A DNA stretch of 11,934 nucleotides from J013 sp038521775. Its GTDB lineage: Bacteria; Pseudomonadota; Alphaproteobacteria; Rhodobacterales; Rhodobacteraceae. Under the pieces are notes generated by a model that worked only from the letters and a program-made list of their open reading frames with translations, made no database searches and was not told the DNA's origin. The DNA lies in contig JBCBKN010000112.1 of NCBI GenBank assembly GCA_038521775.1, positions 1 to 11,934 of the forward strand, read 5' to 3'. Both the position numbers and the translations under genes were made by a program. Shown piece by piece: positions 1-5,280 of this stretch; position 1 is the first letter of the stretch; every line of letters begins with the position of its first letter.

Positions 1-251
1 GGATATGGTCGGGATGCACCATCTGCGCGTGATGGTCGAAATGCTCGACCTTGCCCGACACGATGCGGCGCGCGCCGGGGGGAAGCTGGCGCAGCAGCCA
101 GTCTTCGCGGTCGAGGAGTTCCAGCTCGTCTTCTTCCATGCCCGCGAAGACTGGCTGCTGCGCCAGCTTCCCCCCGGCGCGCGCCGCATCGTGTCGGGCA
201 AGGTCGAGCATTTCGACCATCACGCGCAGATGGTGCATCCCGACCATATCC
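1..251. repeat. Perfect 110-bp inverted repeat, 31-bp spacer
   Basis: Positions 1-110 are the exact reverse complement of 142-251. I checked this block by block with no mismatch; pairing breaks at 111/141. The right arm and the spacer read as conserved RecG protein, so they are the original sequence and the left arm is an inverted copy. The repeat runs to the first base of the window, so it may continue outside it. The likeliest cause is a fold-back (self-primed) amplification or assembly chimera at a contig end. A real inverted duplication that breaks recG is possible but less likely, because long perfect palindromes are unstable in bacteria. Confidence 0.97.
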
Positions 252-1921
252 TAAGCCCCGAGGATGCAGCGGCGCTGCCGGCATTCGAGCCGGTCTATGG
301 CCTTGGCGCGGGCCTCAATCAGCGCGGCATGCAAAAGGCCGTGGCCGCGGCGCTGGACCACACGCCGGCGCTGCCTGAATGGATCGATCGGTCGCTGGTT
401 GCGCGCGAAGGATGGGCCGATTGGCGCTCGGCCCTGCGGGCCATGCATGATCCGGCCGCAGGCGGCGTGGAAGCCGCGGCCAGGGCACGCGCCCGGCTGG
501 GCTATGACGAGCTTTTGTCCCACCAGGTGGCGCTGGCGCTGGCCCGGGCCCATATGCGCCGCGGCAAGGGGCGCGCGAGCACCGGCGACGGGCGGCTTGG
601 CGACGCGGTGCTGGCGGCCTTGCCCTACCAGCCCACCGGCGCGCAGATCCGCGCCCTCTCAGAAATCGCCGGCGACATGGCCGCGACCCATCGCATGAAC
701 CGGCTTTTGCAGGGCGATGTCGGCGCGGGCAAGACGCTGGTCGCGCTGATGGCCATGCTGGTTGCGGTCGAGGCAGGCGGCCAGGCCGCGCTGATGGCAC
801 CGACCGAGGTGCTTGCCCGCCAGCATATGTCCGCACTGGGCCCCTTGGCCGCGGCGGCCGGTGTGACGCTTGAGATCCTCACCGGGCGCGACAAGGGCGC
901 GGAGCGGGCGGCCAAGCTTGCCCGCATTGCCAGCGGTGCGGCCAGCATCGTGCTGGGAACCCATGCGCTTTTTCAGCGCGACGTTGCCCTTGCAGATCTG
1001 CGCCTTGCGGTGATCGACGAGCAGCACCGGTTCGGCGTGCGCCAGCGGCTTGAACTGGGCACCAAAGGCGCCGGGGCCGACATTCTGGTGATGACCGCGA
1101 CCCCAATTCCGCGCAGCCTCGCGCTGGCCAGCCATGGCGATATGGACCTGTCTGTTCTCGATGAAAAACCCCCCGGGCGGCAGCCCATCGACACCGTGCT
1201 GATCCCCGATGAGCGGCTTTCGCAGATCGTTGAGCGACTGCGCGCGGCCCTTGCAGCCGGGCGACAGGCCTACTGGGTCTGTCCGCTCGTTGAGGAATCT
1301 GAGACCGTCGACATGACCGCCGCCGAGGAGCGTGCGGCGGCATTGCGCGATGCGTTGGGTGCCGATCAGGTGGGCCTTGTGCATGGCCAGATGCCCCATG
1401 CGGCGCGCGATGCGGCGATGGCCGATTTCGCGGCGGGACGCACCCGCCTGCTGGTCGCCACGACGGTCATCGAGGTGGGGGTCGATGTGCCGACGGCCAC
1501 AATCATGGTGATCGAAAGTGCTGAGCGCTTCGGTCTGGCCCAGCTTCACCAGCTGCGCGGGCGGGTGGGACGGGGCAGCGAGGCCTCGACCTGTCTTTTG
1601 GTCTACACCCCGCCTTTGGGCGAGGCTGCGCGCGCCCGGCTGCAGGTCTTGCGCGAGACCGAGGATGGGTTTCGCATTGCCGAAGAGGATCTGCGTCTGC
1701 GCGGAGCAGGCGATCTGATCGGACATGCGCAATCGGGCTTGCCGCGGTTCCGCATTGCGGATCTGGAGCGCGACGTGGCGCTGATGCGCATTGCCCAGGA
1801 CGATGCGCGGCTGGTGATGGCGCAGGATCCGGGGCTTACGGGCCCGCGCGGCGAGGCGTTGCGCCTGCTGCTGTGGCTGATGGGGCGCGACGCCTCGGTG
1901 CGTCTGCTCTCGGTCGGCTGA
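2..1921 (+). CDS. recG: ATP-dependent DNA helicase RecG, 5' end missing
   Basis: RecG is a superfamily 2 DNA translocase that remodels stalled replication forks and Holliday junctions. The C-terminal part of the wedge (OB) domain starts around position 112 (EEFQLVFFHAR). The helicase motifs follow in order: Walker A GDVGAGKT at 713-736, the DEQH box at 1016-1027, TATPIPRS near 1094-1117, then TTVIEVGVDVP and the motif VI stretch QLRGRVGRG. The RecG-specific end (EEDLRLRGAGDLIG) and a normal C-terminus are present, so only the N-terminal ~100 residues are missing. The frame is open to the window edge, but positions 1-110 are an exact reverse complement of 142-251. The residues they encode are therefore not RecG, and any ATG there (for example at 5) is not a real start. 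What is seen beyond position 112 is convincing RecG. The next gene rightward is an SOS-type small gene after a 198-bp gap. Confidence 0.95.
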   Translation, partial: DMVGMHHLRVMVEMLDLARHDAARAGGKLAQQPVFAVEEFQLVFFHAREDWLLRQLPPGARRIVSGKVEHFDHHAQMVHPDHILSPEDAAALPAFEPVYGLGAGLNQRGMQKAVAAALDHTPALPEWIDRSLVAREGWADWRSALRAMHDPAAGGVEAAARARARLGYDELLSHQVALALARAHMRRGKGRASTGDGRLGDAVLAALPYQPTGAQIRALSEIAGDMAATHRMNRLLQGDVGAGKTLVALMAMLVAVEAGGQAALMAPTEVLARQHMSALGPLAAAAGVTLEILTGRDKGAERAAKLARIASGAASIVLGTHALFQRDVALADLRLAVIDEQHRFGVRQRLELGTKGAGADILVMTATPIPRSLALASHGDMDLSVLDEKPPGRQPIDTVLIPDERLSQIVERLRAALAAGRQAYWVCPLVEESETVDMTAAEERAAALRDALGADQVGLVHGQMPHAARDAAMADFAAGRTRLLVATTVIEVGVDVPTATIMVIESAERFGLAQLHQLRGRVGRGSEASTCLLVYTPPLGEAARARLQVLRETEDGFRIAEEDLRLRGAGDLIGHAQSGLPRFRIADLERDVALMRIAQDDARLVMAQDPGLTGPRGEALRLLLWLMGRDASVRLLSVG

Positions 1922-2048
1922 CGGCCGGGGCGAAAGCGGCAAAGGCCCCGCGACACGGCCCGTGAGTGTGTCGAGGGTTCATTTGCATCCCGCTGTCAGA
2001 TCGGGCGCGCGCATCGTTTGGGTAGTGCCGTCCTGATGATCCCTTAAT
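1922..2048. other. Intergenic spacer after recG
   Basis: This spacer holds no convincing reading frame. A 6-bp hairpin, CGGGGC at 1926-1931 pairing with GCCCCG at 1945-1950, follows the recG stop directly but has no T-run. It could at most assist termination of recG. The remainder up to the first LexA box shows no feature I recognise. Confidence 0.5.
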
Positions 2049-2063
2049 GTTCCTATAAAGTTC
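2049..2063 (+). promoter_or_regulatory. LexA (SOS) box 1, GTTC-N7-GTTC
   Basis: The sequence GTTCCTATAAAGTTC is an exact match to the direct-repeat LexA operator known from alphaproteobacteria such as Rhodobacter and Caulobacter (GTTC-N7-GTTC). It ends one base before a TTGACC hexamer (2064-2069) that fits a -35 element. Bound LexA would therefore cover the upstream edge of the promoter. Confidence 0.88.
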
Positions 2064-2095
2064 TTGACCTGGCCCAGGGAATCACAGAACATAAT
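2064..2095 (+). promoter_or_regulatory. Putative SOS promoter of the small gene
   Basis: TTGACC at 2064-2069 is a good -35 hexamer. The -10 is less certain: AACATA at 2088-2093 gives an 18-bp spacer, while CATAAT at 2090-2095 gives 20 bp. Either choice lies between or inside the two LexA boxes and puts the transcript start shortly before the ribosome binding site at 2109-2113. Confidence 0.6.
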
Positions 2096-2101
2096 AGGAA
2101 C
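2087..2101 (-). promoter_or_regulatory. LexA (SOS) box 2, inverted relative to box 1
   Basis: The sequence GAACATAATAGGAAC is the LexA operator in the opposite orientation. Its reverse complement matches box 1 at 13 of 15 positions. It covers the AT-rich -10 area (AACATA or CATAAT, 2088-2095) and ends 18 bases before the start codon at 2120. Together with box 1 it flanks the promoter on both sides, which suggests tight repression in undamaged cells. Confidence 0.88.
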
Positions 2102-2119
2102 AAATGACAGGAGAGATCG

Positions 2120-2338
2120 ATGCAGGCCCACCCGCACCAAACCTGGCGCGCCCACCATATCGCTGAAGGGCGGAATGCTGCGCGCGGCGATGAGGACCAT
2201 GTCACACCGTTGCATGGCGAGGGCGGCGGCGATCTTCGCGCGTTGCTGTGGCGCAGCAGGCGGCTGGGCGGGTTTGCCGACACCATGGCCGCCGCGGCGT
2301 TGAGCGTGCTGATCGTTTGCCTTTTCGGCGTGACCTGA
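2120..2338 (+). CDS. Small SOS-regulated membrane protein (hypothetical)
   Basis: This gene encodes 72 residues that I do not recognise as any named family. Residues 1-38 are polar and rich in His, Arg and Gly. Residues 39-50 (LRALLWRSRRLG) could form a basic amphipathic helix. Residues 56-71 (MAAAALSVLIVCLFGV) form a single hydrophobic segment that ends one residue before the C-terminus, giving a tail-anchored or bitopic inner-membrane layout. AGGAG at 2109-2113 lies 6 bases from the ATG, which supports this start. Two LexA boxes sit on the promoter, so expression should follow DNA damage. In Caulobacter, SidA (29 residues, LexA-controlled) and DidA are small inner-membrane proteins that halt division after damage. 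A similar role here is inference from size, topology and regulation, not from sequence similarity. Confidence 0.72.
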   Translation: MQAHPHQTWRAHHIAEGRNAARGDEDHVTPLHGEGGGDLRALLWRSRRLGGFADTMAAAALSVLIVCLFGVT

Positions 2339-2639
2339 GGCAGGGCGCGCAATCGCTGCACCACCAACGAGTTACCTGCCCGTCTGACCTGTGCCGGCGT
2401 CGGGTGGGTGCGCCGGCCTGGCCAATCTGCCTCTGCATCCGGACAGTCGTCCGGATGCAGGCCATGCCAGTCGCTCACGGTGGTTCTGTGTGCCGGCAAT
2501 GATGTGACCCAATGGCGGACCCGATCTTGCGCCACTGCCTGTCGCCTCGGCGGTGGCTTGCCGCGGCTGGACTGTCCCTGTCCGGTCGCACGCCGTTCTA
2601 TGGACGGATGTCCGGGGCAATTCGACGGTCCGCTTGACT
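2339..2639 (+). other. Hairpin-rich stretch without a gene; possible structured RNA or long 3' UTR
   Basis: No frame here looks like protein. On the + strand I can draw a series of hairpins: a 7-bp stem GCCGGCG/CGCCGGC (2393-2399 with 2411-2417); a perfect 12-bp stem (2433-2460); a 9-bp stem with one G-U pair (2531-2539 with 2549-2557); and a short 6-bp stem with a 3-base loop (2593-2607). The intrinsic terminator at 2640-2681 follows at once, on the same strand. The transcript is likely to enter from the SOS gene upstream. The region could be a structured 3' UTR, a processed small RNA, or a decayed gene. High GC makes short stems common by chance, so only the 12-bp stem and the terminator stand out individually. 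Confidence 0.4.
2433..2460. repeat. Perfect 12-bp inverted repeat, 4-base loop
   Basis: CTGCATCCGGAC, loop AGTC, then the exact reverse complement. No T-run follows on the + strand and no A-run precedes it, so it is not a standard intrinsic terminator. It may be an RNA hairpin inside the transcript, a protein-binding palindrome, or a REP-like element. I see no second copy in the window. Confidence 0.85.
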
Positions 2640-2681
2640 GCCGCCGCTGCGCGTGAGGGATCATGCGCGCGGCGGCCTTTT
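2640..2681 (+). terminator. Rho-independent terminator
   Basis: GCCGCCGC at 2640-2647 pairs with GCGGCGGC at 2669-2676. After a one-base bulge (T2648) the stem is extended by GCGC (2649-2652) pairing with GCGC (2665-2668). The loop is about 12 bases and TTTT follows at 2678-2681. The T-run is on the + strand only, so it ends transcripts from the left (the SOS gene) and not the Fe-S scaffold gene, whose stop lies at 2716. Confidence 0.72.
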
Positions 2682-2715
2682 CCACCTCGCCTTTTTGGTG
2701 CGATGCTCGAACGGC

Positions 2716-3168
2716 TCAGCCGACCGCGGCGGCAATCTCGTCGAACGCGGCCAGGGTCGCCTCGGGCACCAGCATGATCGAGGCATGGCGGTTCTTGTAT
2801 TCCATCGCCGGGGCAAGAACCTCGTATCCCTGGAACGGGTCGCCCGGCGCATCGGCGCCATATTTGAGCATATTGCGCAGCTCGGTGCGCAGGCGCTCAA
2901 CCTCGGCGCGGGTGCGCCCGATGGCCTGCTGGCCGAACACCGCGGCGGAGGCCTGGCCGAGGGCGCAGGCCTTGACCTCCTGACCGAACGCGGCGATCCG
3001 CCCCGCCTCAAGCACCAGATCGACCGTCACCGTCGACCCGCAAAGCGGCGAGCGCTTCATCACGCGGGCCTGTGGCGCGTCCAATAGCCGCAGATGCGGA
3101 ATATCGGCGGCAAGCGCCAGGATGCGCTTGGAGTACAGCTTGATGAGCTCGCTCTCTTGGCTGGCCAT
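2716..3168 (-). CDS. IscU/NifU-N-like iron-sulfur cluster assembly scaffold protein
   Basis: A 150-residue protein with the NifU N-terminal/IscU fold pattern, on which transient Fe-S clusters are built or passed on. The first ligand region reads KRSPLCGSTVTVDL (C43), and the second reads EVKACALGQASAAV (C68). The third cysteine used by classical IscU is absent: the matching helix around residues 98-104 reads LRNMLKY. This two-cysteine form is, to my knowledge, usual in the Rhodobacteraceae relatives, so it is probably a family trait. The ATG at 3168 is preferred over an in-frame GTG at 3189, because the purine-rich run GGAAGGAAAG ends 6 bases before the ATG and lies inside the longer frame. 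The gene is divergent from hisI across 74 bp. It is not next to iscS or suf genes here, so its partner is unknown. Confidence 0.88.
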   Translation of the reverse strand: MASQESELIKLYSKRILALAADIPHLRLLDAPQARVMKRSPLCGSTVTVDLVLEAGRIAAFGQEVKACALGQASAAVFGQQAIGRTRAEVERLRTELRNMLKYGADAPGDPFQGYEVLAPAMEYKNRHASIMLVPEATLAAFDEIAAAVG

Positions 3169-3242
3169 GGCCGCTTTCCTTCCCGCCACACTTGCCGATA
3201 GATAACTCTGGGACGAAACAAGGTGAAGAGGGACGTGCCGCG
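3169..3242. promoter_or_regulatory. Divergent intergenic region (scaffold gene / hisI)
   Basis: These 74 bases must hold the start signals for both flanking genes. An AT-rich patch (GATAGATAACT, about 3197-3207) could supply a -10 element in either direction, but I cannot assign a convincing -35/-10 pair. The purine run for the leftward gene and GAGGGA for hisI are the visible ribosome binding sites. Confidence 0.4.
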
Positions 3243-3638
3243 GTGACGCAGTTCGATGTGGAGAGCCTGGTTCTGACCGAGACCGGCCTGATCCCGGCCA
3301 TTGCCCAGGATGAAACCGGGGCGGTGCTGATGATGGCCTGGATGTCGCGCGACAGCCTGGCCGAGACGCTTGAGACCGGTCGGGTCACCTATTGGTCGCG
3401 CTCGCGCCAGGCGCTGTGGCGAAAGGGCGAGAGTTCGGGCCATGTTCAGCGGCTGATCGAGCTTCGGGTCGATTGTGACCGCGACTGCCTGCTTTTGGTT
3501 GTCGAGCAAACGGGCCCGGCCTGTCACACCAACCGACGCTCGTGCTTTTACACCGCGATCCGCGACGGGGCGGAGGTCGAGCTCATGGCCCCGGAGCCGG
3601 CGGCAGGCCCAGAATCCGACGCAGAGCATCGGGGCTGA
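3243..3638 (+). CDS. hisI: Phosphoribosyl-AMP cyclohydrolase
   Basis: HisI opens the adenine ring of phosphoribosyl-AMP, the third step of histidine synthesis. The 131-residue protein carries the family core: VLMMAWM (28-34), TYWSRSRQALWRKGESSGHVQ across 49-69, then DCDRDC (77-82) and the C94 / C101 pair in GPACHTNRRSCFY. C78, C94 and C101 have the 16- and 7-residue spacing of the zinc ligands in structurally known HisI, and D77, D79 and D81 are the expected magnesium ligands. No HisE domain is fused. The GTG start at 3243 is chosen because GAGGGA lies about 9 bases upstream and the conserved N-terminus begins here; a TTG at 3192 would add an unrelated leader. The last 56 bp overlap the end of gluQ on the other strand. 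The gene stands apart from other his genes, as is common in this order. Confidence 0.93.
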   Translation: MTQFDVESLVLTETGLIPAIAQDETGAVLMMAWMSRDSLAETLETGRVTYWSRSRQALWRKGESSGHVQRLIELRVDCDRDCLLLVVEQTGPACHTNRRSCFYTAIRDGAEVELMAPEPAAGPESDAEHRG

Positions 3639-4455
3639 CCCCCGTCTCGCGATAGAGGCGCAGCGCGCGCGCATCGTCGCGCTTGGCCAGGCGGCGGCCC
3701 TGATCATCGCGCACCAGCCGGTGGTGGTGATACTGCGGCACCGGCAGCTCCAGCAATGCCTGCAGCAGCACATGGATCGCGGTGGCCTCGAACAGATCCA
3801 TGCCGCGCACGACATGGGTGATGCCCTGCGCGGCATCGTCGGTCACCACGGCGAGGTGATAGGCCGCGGCCTGGCCTTTGCGCGCGACCACAAAATCGCC
3901 GATCTCGCCCGGAAAGTCGATCTGATCCAGGCGGTGGATGCCCGGGCGCACGGGCCCGGTTTCCTCAAAGACCGGCAGGGCGCCAGCGCGTTCCCGCACA
4001 AGGGCAATGGCCCGGGCGACGTCCAGCCGAATGGCATCGTCGGGGCGCGCGTCCGACATCGGGCGGCCGCGGCAGGTGCCGGGATAGATGCGGCCATCGG
4101 GGCCATGGCTCGGAACGCCTTCTTGCGGTGCCCCGGCGGCCTGGGCAATGTCGCTTCGGCTGCATGAGCAGGGATAGGTCAGGCCCAGCTCCGCCAACCG
4201 CGCGAGCGCAGCCGCGAACTCCGCGCCGTTGCGCGACTGACAGCGCACCGGTTCGGGCCAGCGCAGCCCCAGCCAGGCAAGATCCTCCAGCAGCATCGTC
4301 TCGTATTCCGGTTTCGATCGCACTCGGTCGATATCCTCGATGCGCAGCAGAAACTCGCCGCCGGACGCCCGCGCCAGGTCATAGGCGGTGAGGGCCGAAA
4401 AGGCGTGACCCAGATGCAGCGGACCGGTGGGCGAGGGTGCAAAGCGTGTGCGCAT
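3583..4455 (-). CDS. gluQ: Glutamyl-Q tRNA(Asp) synthetase
   Basis: GluQRS is a truncated paralogue of glutamyl-tRNA synthetase. It activates glutamate and attaches it to the queuosine at position 34 of tRNA(Asp), without an anticodon-binding domain. The 290-residue length fits. The class I signature is PSPTGPLHLGH (8-17), with HLGH as the HIGH motif. RLAKRD (255-260) is the KMSKS-like loop. C96, C98, Y124 and C128 (CSC ... YPGTC) form the zinc site typical of GluQRS. The conserved stretch DFVVARKGQAAAYHLAVVTDD (187-207) binds the substrate. GAGAGG lies just before the ATG. It is second in a leftward pair, 15 bp behind the methyltransferase gene. Its end runs 56 bp into hisI. Confidence 0.94.
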   Translation of the reverse strand: MRTRFAPSPTGPLHLGHAFSALTAYDLARASGGEFLLRIEDIDRVRSKPEYETMLLEDLAWLGLRWPEPVRCQSRNGAEFAAALARLAELGLTYPCSCSRSDIAQAAGAPQEGVPSHGPDGRIYPGTCRGRPMSDARPDDAIRLDVARAIALVRERAGALPVFEETGPVRPGIHRLDQIDFPGEIGDFVVARKGQAAAYHLAVVTDDAAQGITHVVRGMDLFEATAIHVLLQALLELPVPQYHHHRLVRDDQGRRLAKRDDARALRLYRETGVSPDALRRILGLPPAPGP

Positions 4456-4470
4456 GCCCCCTCTCAGCGT

Positions 4471-5136
4471 CTAGCGTTTGCGCAGCACATAGACGGTTGA
4501 GGCCAGCCCGATGCCCGGCAGATGGTCGCCATGCTCCCGGAACATCACCTGGGCGGCACCGGTATCGGCCTGTTCGCGCACCCTGCCTTCGAAGCTGGGA
4601 TCGGCCAGCGCGTGATCGTTGAGCGAGAAGACAAAGCAGCCGCCGGAGGGCAGGGCCCCCATCACCGCGTCGATCAGCCCGGCGGGCGCATGGCCGGGCG
4701 AGATCAGGCCGACCGCCGCGGCATGGGTGTACTGCCCGGCCTCGAATGGCGCATCATCGTTCATATCGGCGAGCCAGACCCGGCGGTAGACGCCGCGGGC
4801 CCGGGCCTTGCCCAGCATCTCCTCGGTCAGATCCGAGCCATCCATGGTGGAGAACCCCGCCGCCGCAAAGGCAAGCCCCGACAGACCAGTGCCGCAGCCA
4901 ATGTCCAAAAGCGGCGCGCCCAGCCCGCCATCGGCGTCTTCCTGCGCGCCGCGCTGGGCCCTGCTGTCGGTCCCCGAAACCGCCGCGGCAAGCGCTTCGG
5001 CACATCGGCGCGGCGTGACATAGCCGTTTTCGCCCACTTCCGCGTCATAGGATGCCGCCCAATTGGAATAGAGCGCCCGCGTTGCATCTACCCCGTCCAG
5101 CGCATACACGCTGTCGAGAAATTTCCGATCCGCCAT
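4471..5136 (-). CDS. Class I SAM-dependent methyltransferase (METTL27/WBSCR27-like)
   Basis: A 221-residue Rossmann-fold methyltransferase of unknown substrate. Motif I is LLDIGCGTGLSG (76-87) and binds S-adenosylmethionine; the acidic pair D99/D102 in MDGSDLT follows at the end of strand 2. The N-terminal pattern DATRALYSNWAASYDAEV resembles the METTL27/WBSCR27 group. A Gly/Asp-rich insert (about residues 54-74) sits between the first helix and motif I. The ATG at 5136 is chosen because GGGAGGTGG lies directly upstream; the longer frame to 5181 would start inside the -35 box of the promoter at 5154-5181. It lies 15 bp upstream of gluQ, so the two are probably co-transcribed. That pairing hints at, but does not show, an RNA-related substrate. 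Confidence 0.85.
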   Translation of the reverse strand: MADRKFLDSVYALDGVDATRALYSNWAASYDAEVGENGYVTPRRCAEALAAAVSGTDSRAQRGAQEDADGGLGAPLLDIGCGTGLSGLAFAAAGFSTMDGSDLTEEMLGKARARGVYRRVWLADMNDDAPFEAGQYTHAAAVGLISPGHAPAGLIDAVMGALPSGGCFVFSLNDHALADPSFEGRVREQADTGAAQVMFREHGDHLPGIGLASTVYVLRKR

Positions 5137-5153
5137 CACCACCTCCCGAGGAC

Positions 5154-5181
5154 ATTGTAAAAGCCACCGAAGGTCTGTCAA
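5154..5181 (-). promoter_or_regulatory. Sigma-70-type promoter of methyltransferase-gluQ
   Basis: Read on the minus strand, TTGACA (5181-5176) matches the -35 consensus fully and TACAAT (5159-5154) matches the -10 at five of six bases, with a 16-bp spacer. The predicted transcript start near 5147 leaves a leader of only about 11 bases, which contains the ribosome binding site GGGAGGTGG. Confidence 0.75.
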
Positions 5182-5280
5182 ACGGCCGGCCTGCGCGGTC
5201 GTGCTTGTCTGAAGGATCGGGGCTGCCGTCGCCCGGGCGTTTGAGCCGGCGATTGACCGCCACTGGGCCGCGCGGCCCGC

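Noticed and set aside
659..1942. 427-codon open frame on the minus strand
   Set aside because: It is the antisense shadow of recG; no recognisable domain.
2408..2656. Cysteine-rich 82-codon frame with a GTG start in the gene-poor stretch
   Set aside because: It has ten cysteines but in no regular CxxC pattern, no good ribosome binding site, and it runs through the strong hairpins and into the terminator stem.
2339..2715. tRNA, SRP RNA or other standard RNA gene in the gene-poor stretch
   Set aside because: I looked for the tRNA T-loop pattern and the conserved SRP RNA loop and found neither.
5265..5278. 14-bp palindrome GGGCCGCGCGGCCC just after trmFO
   Set aside because: It could form a short stem, but there is no T-run on either strand. 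GC-only palindromes of this size are common at this base composition, so I do not call a terminator.
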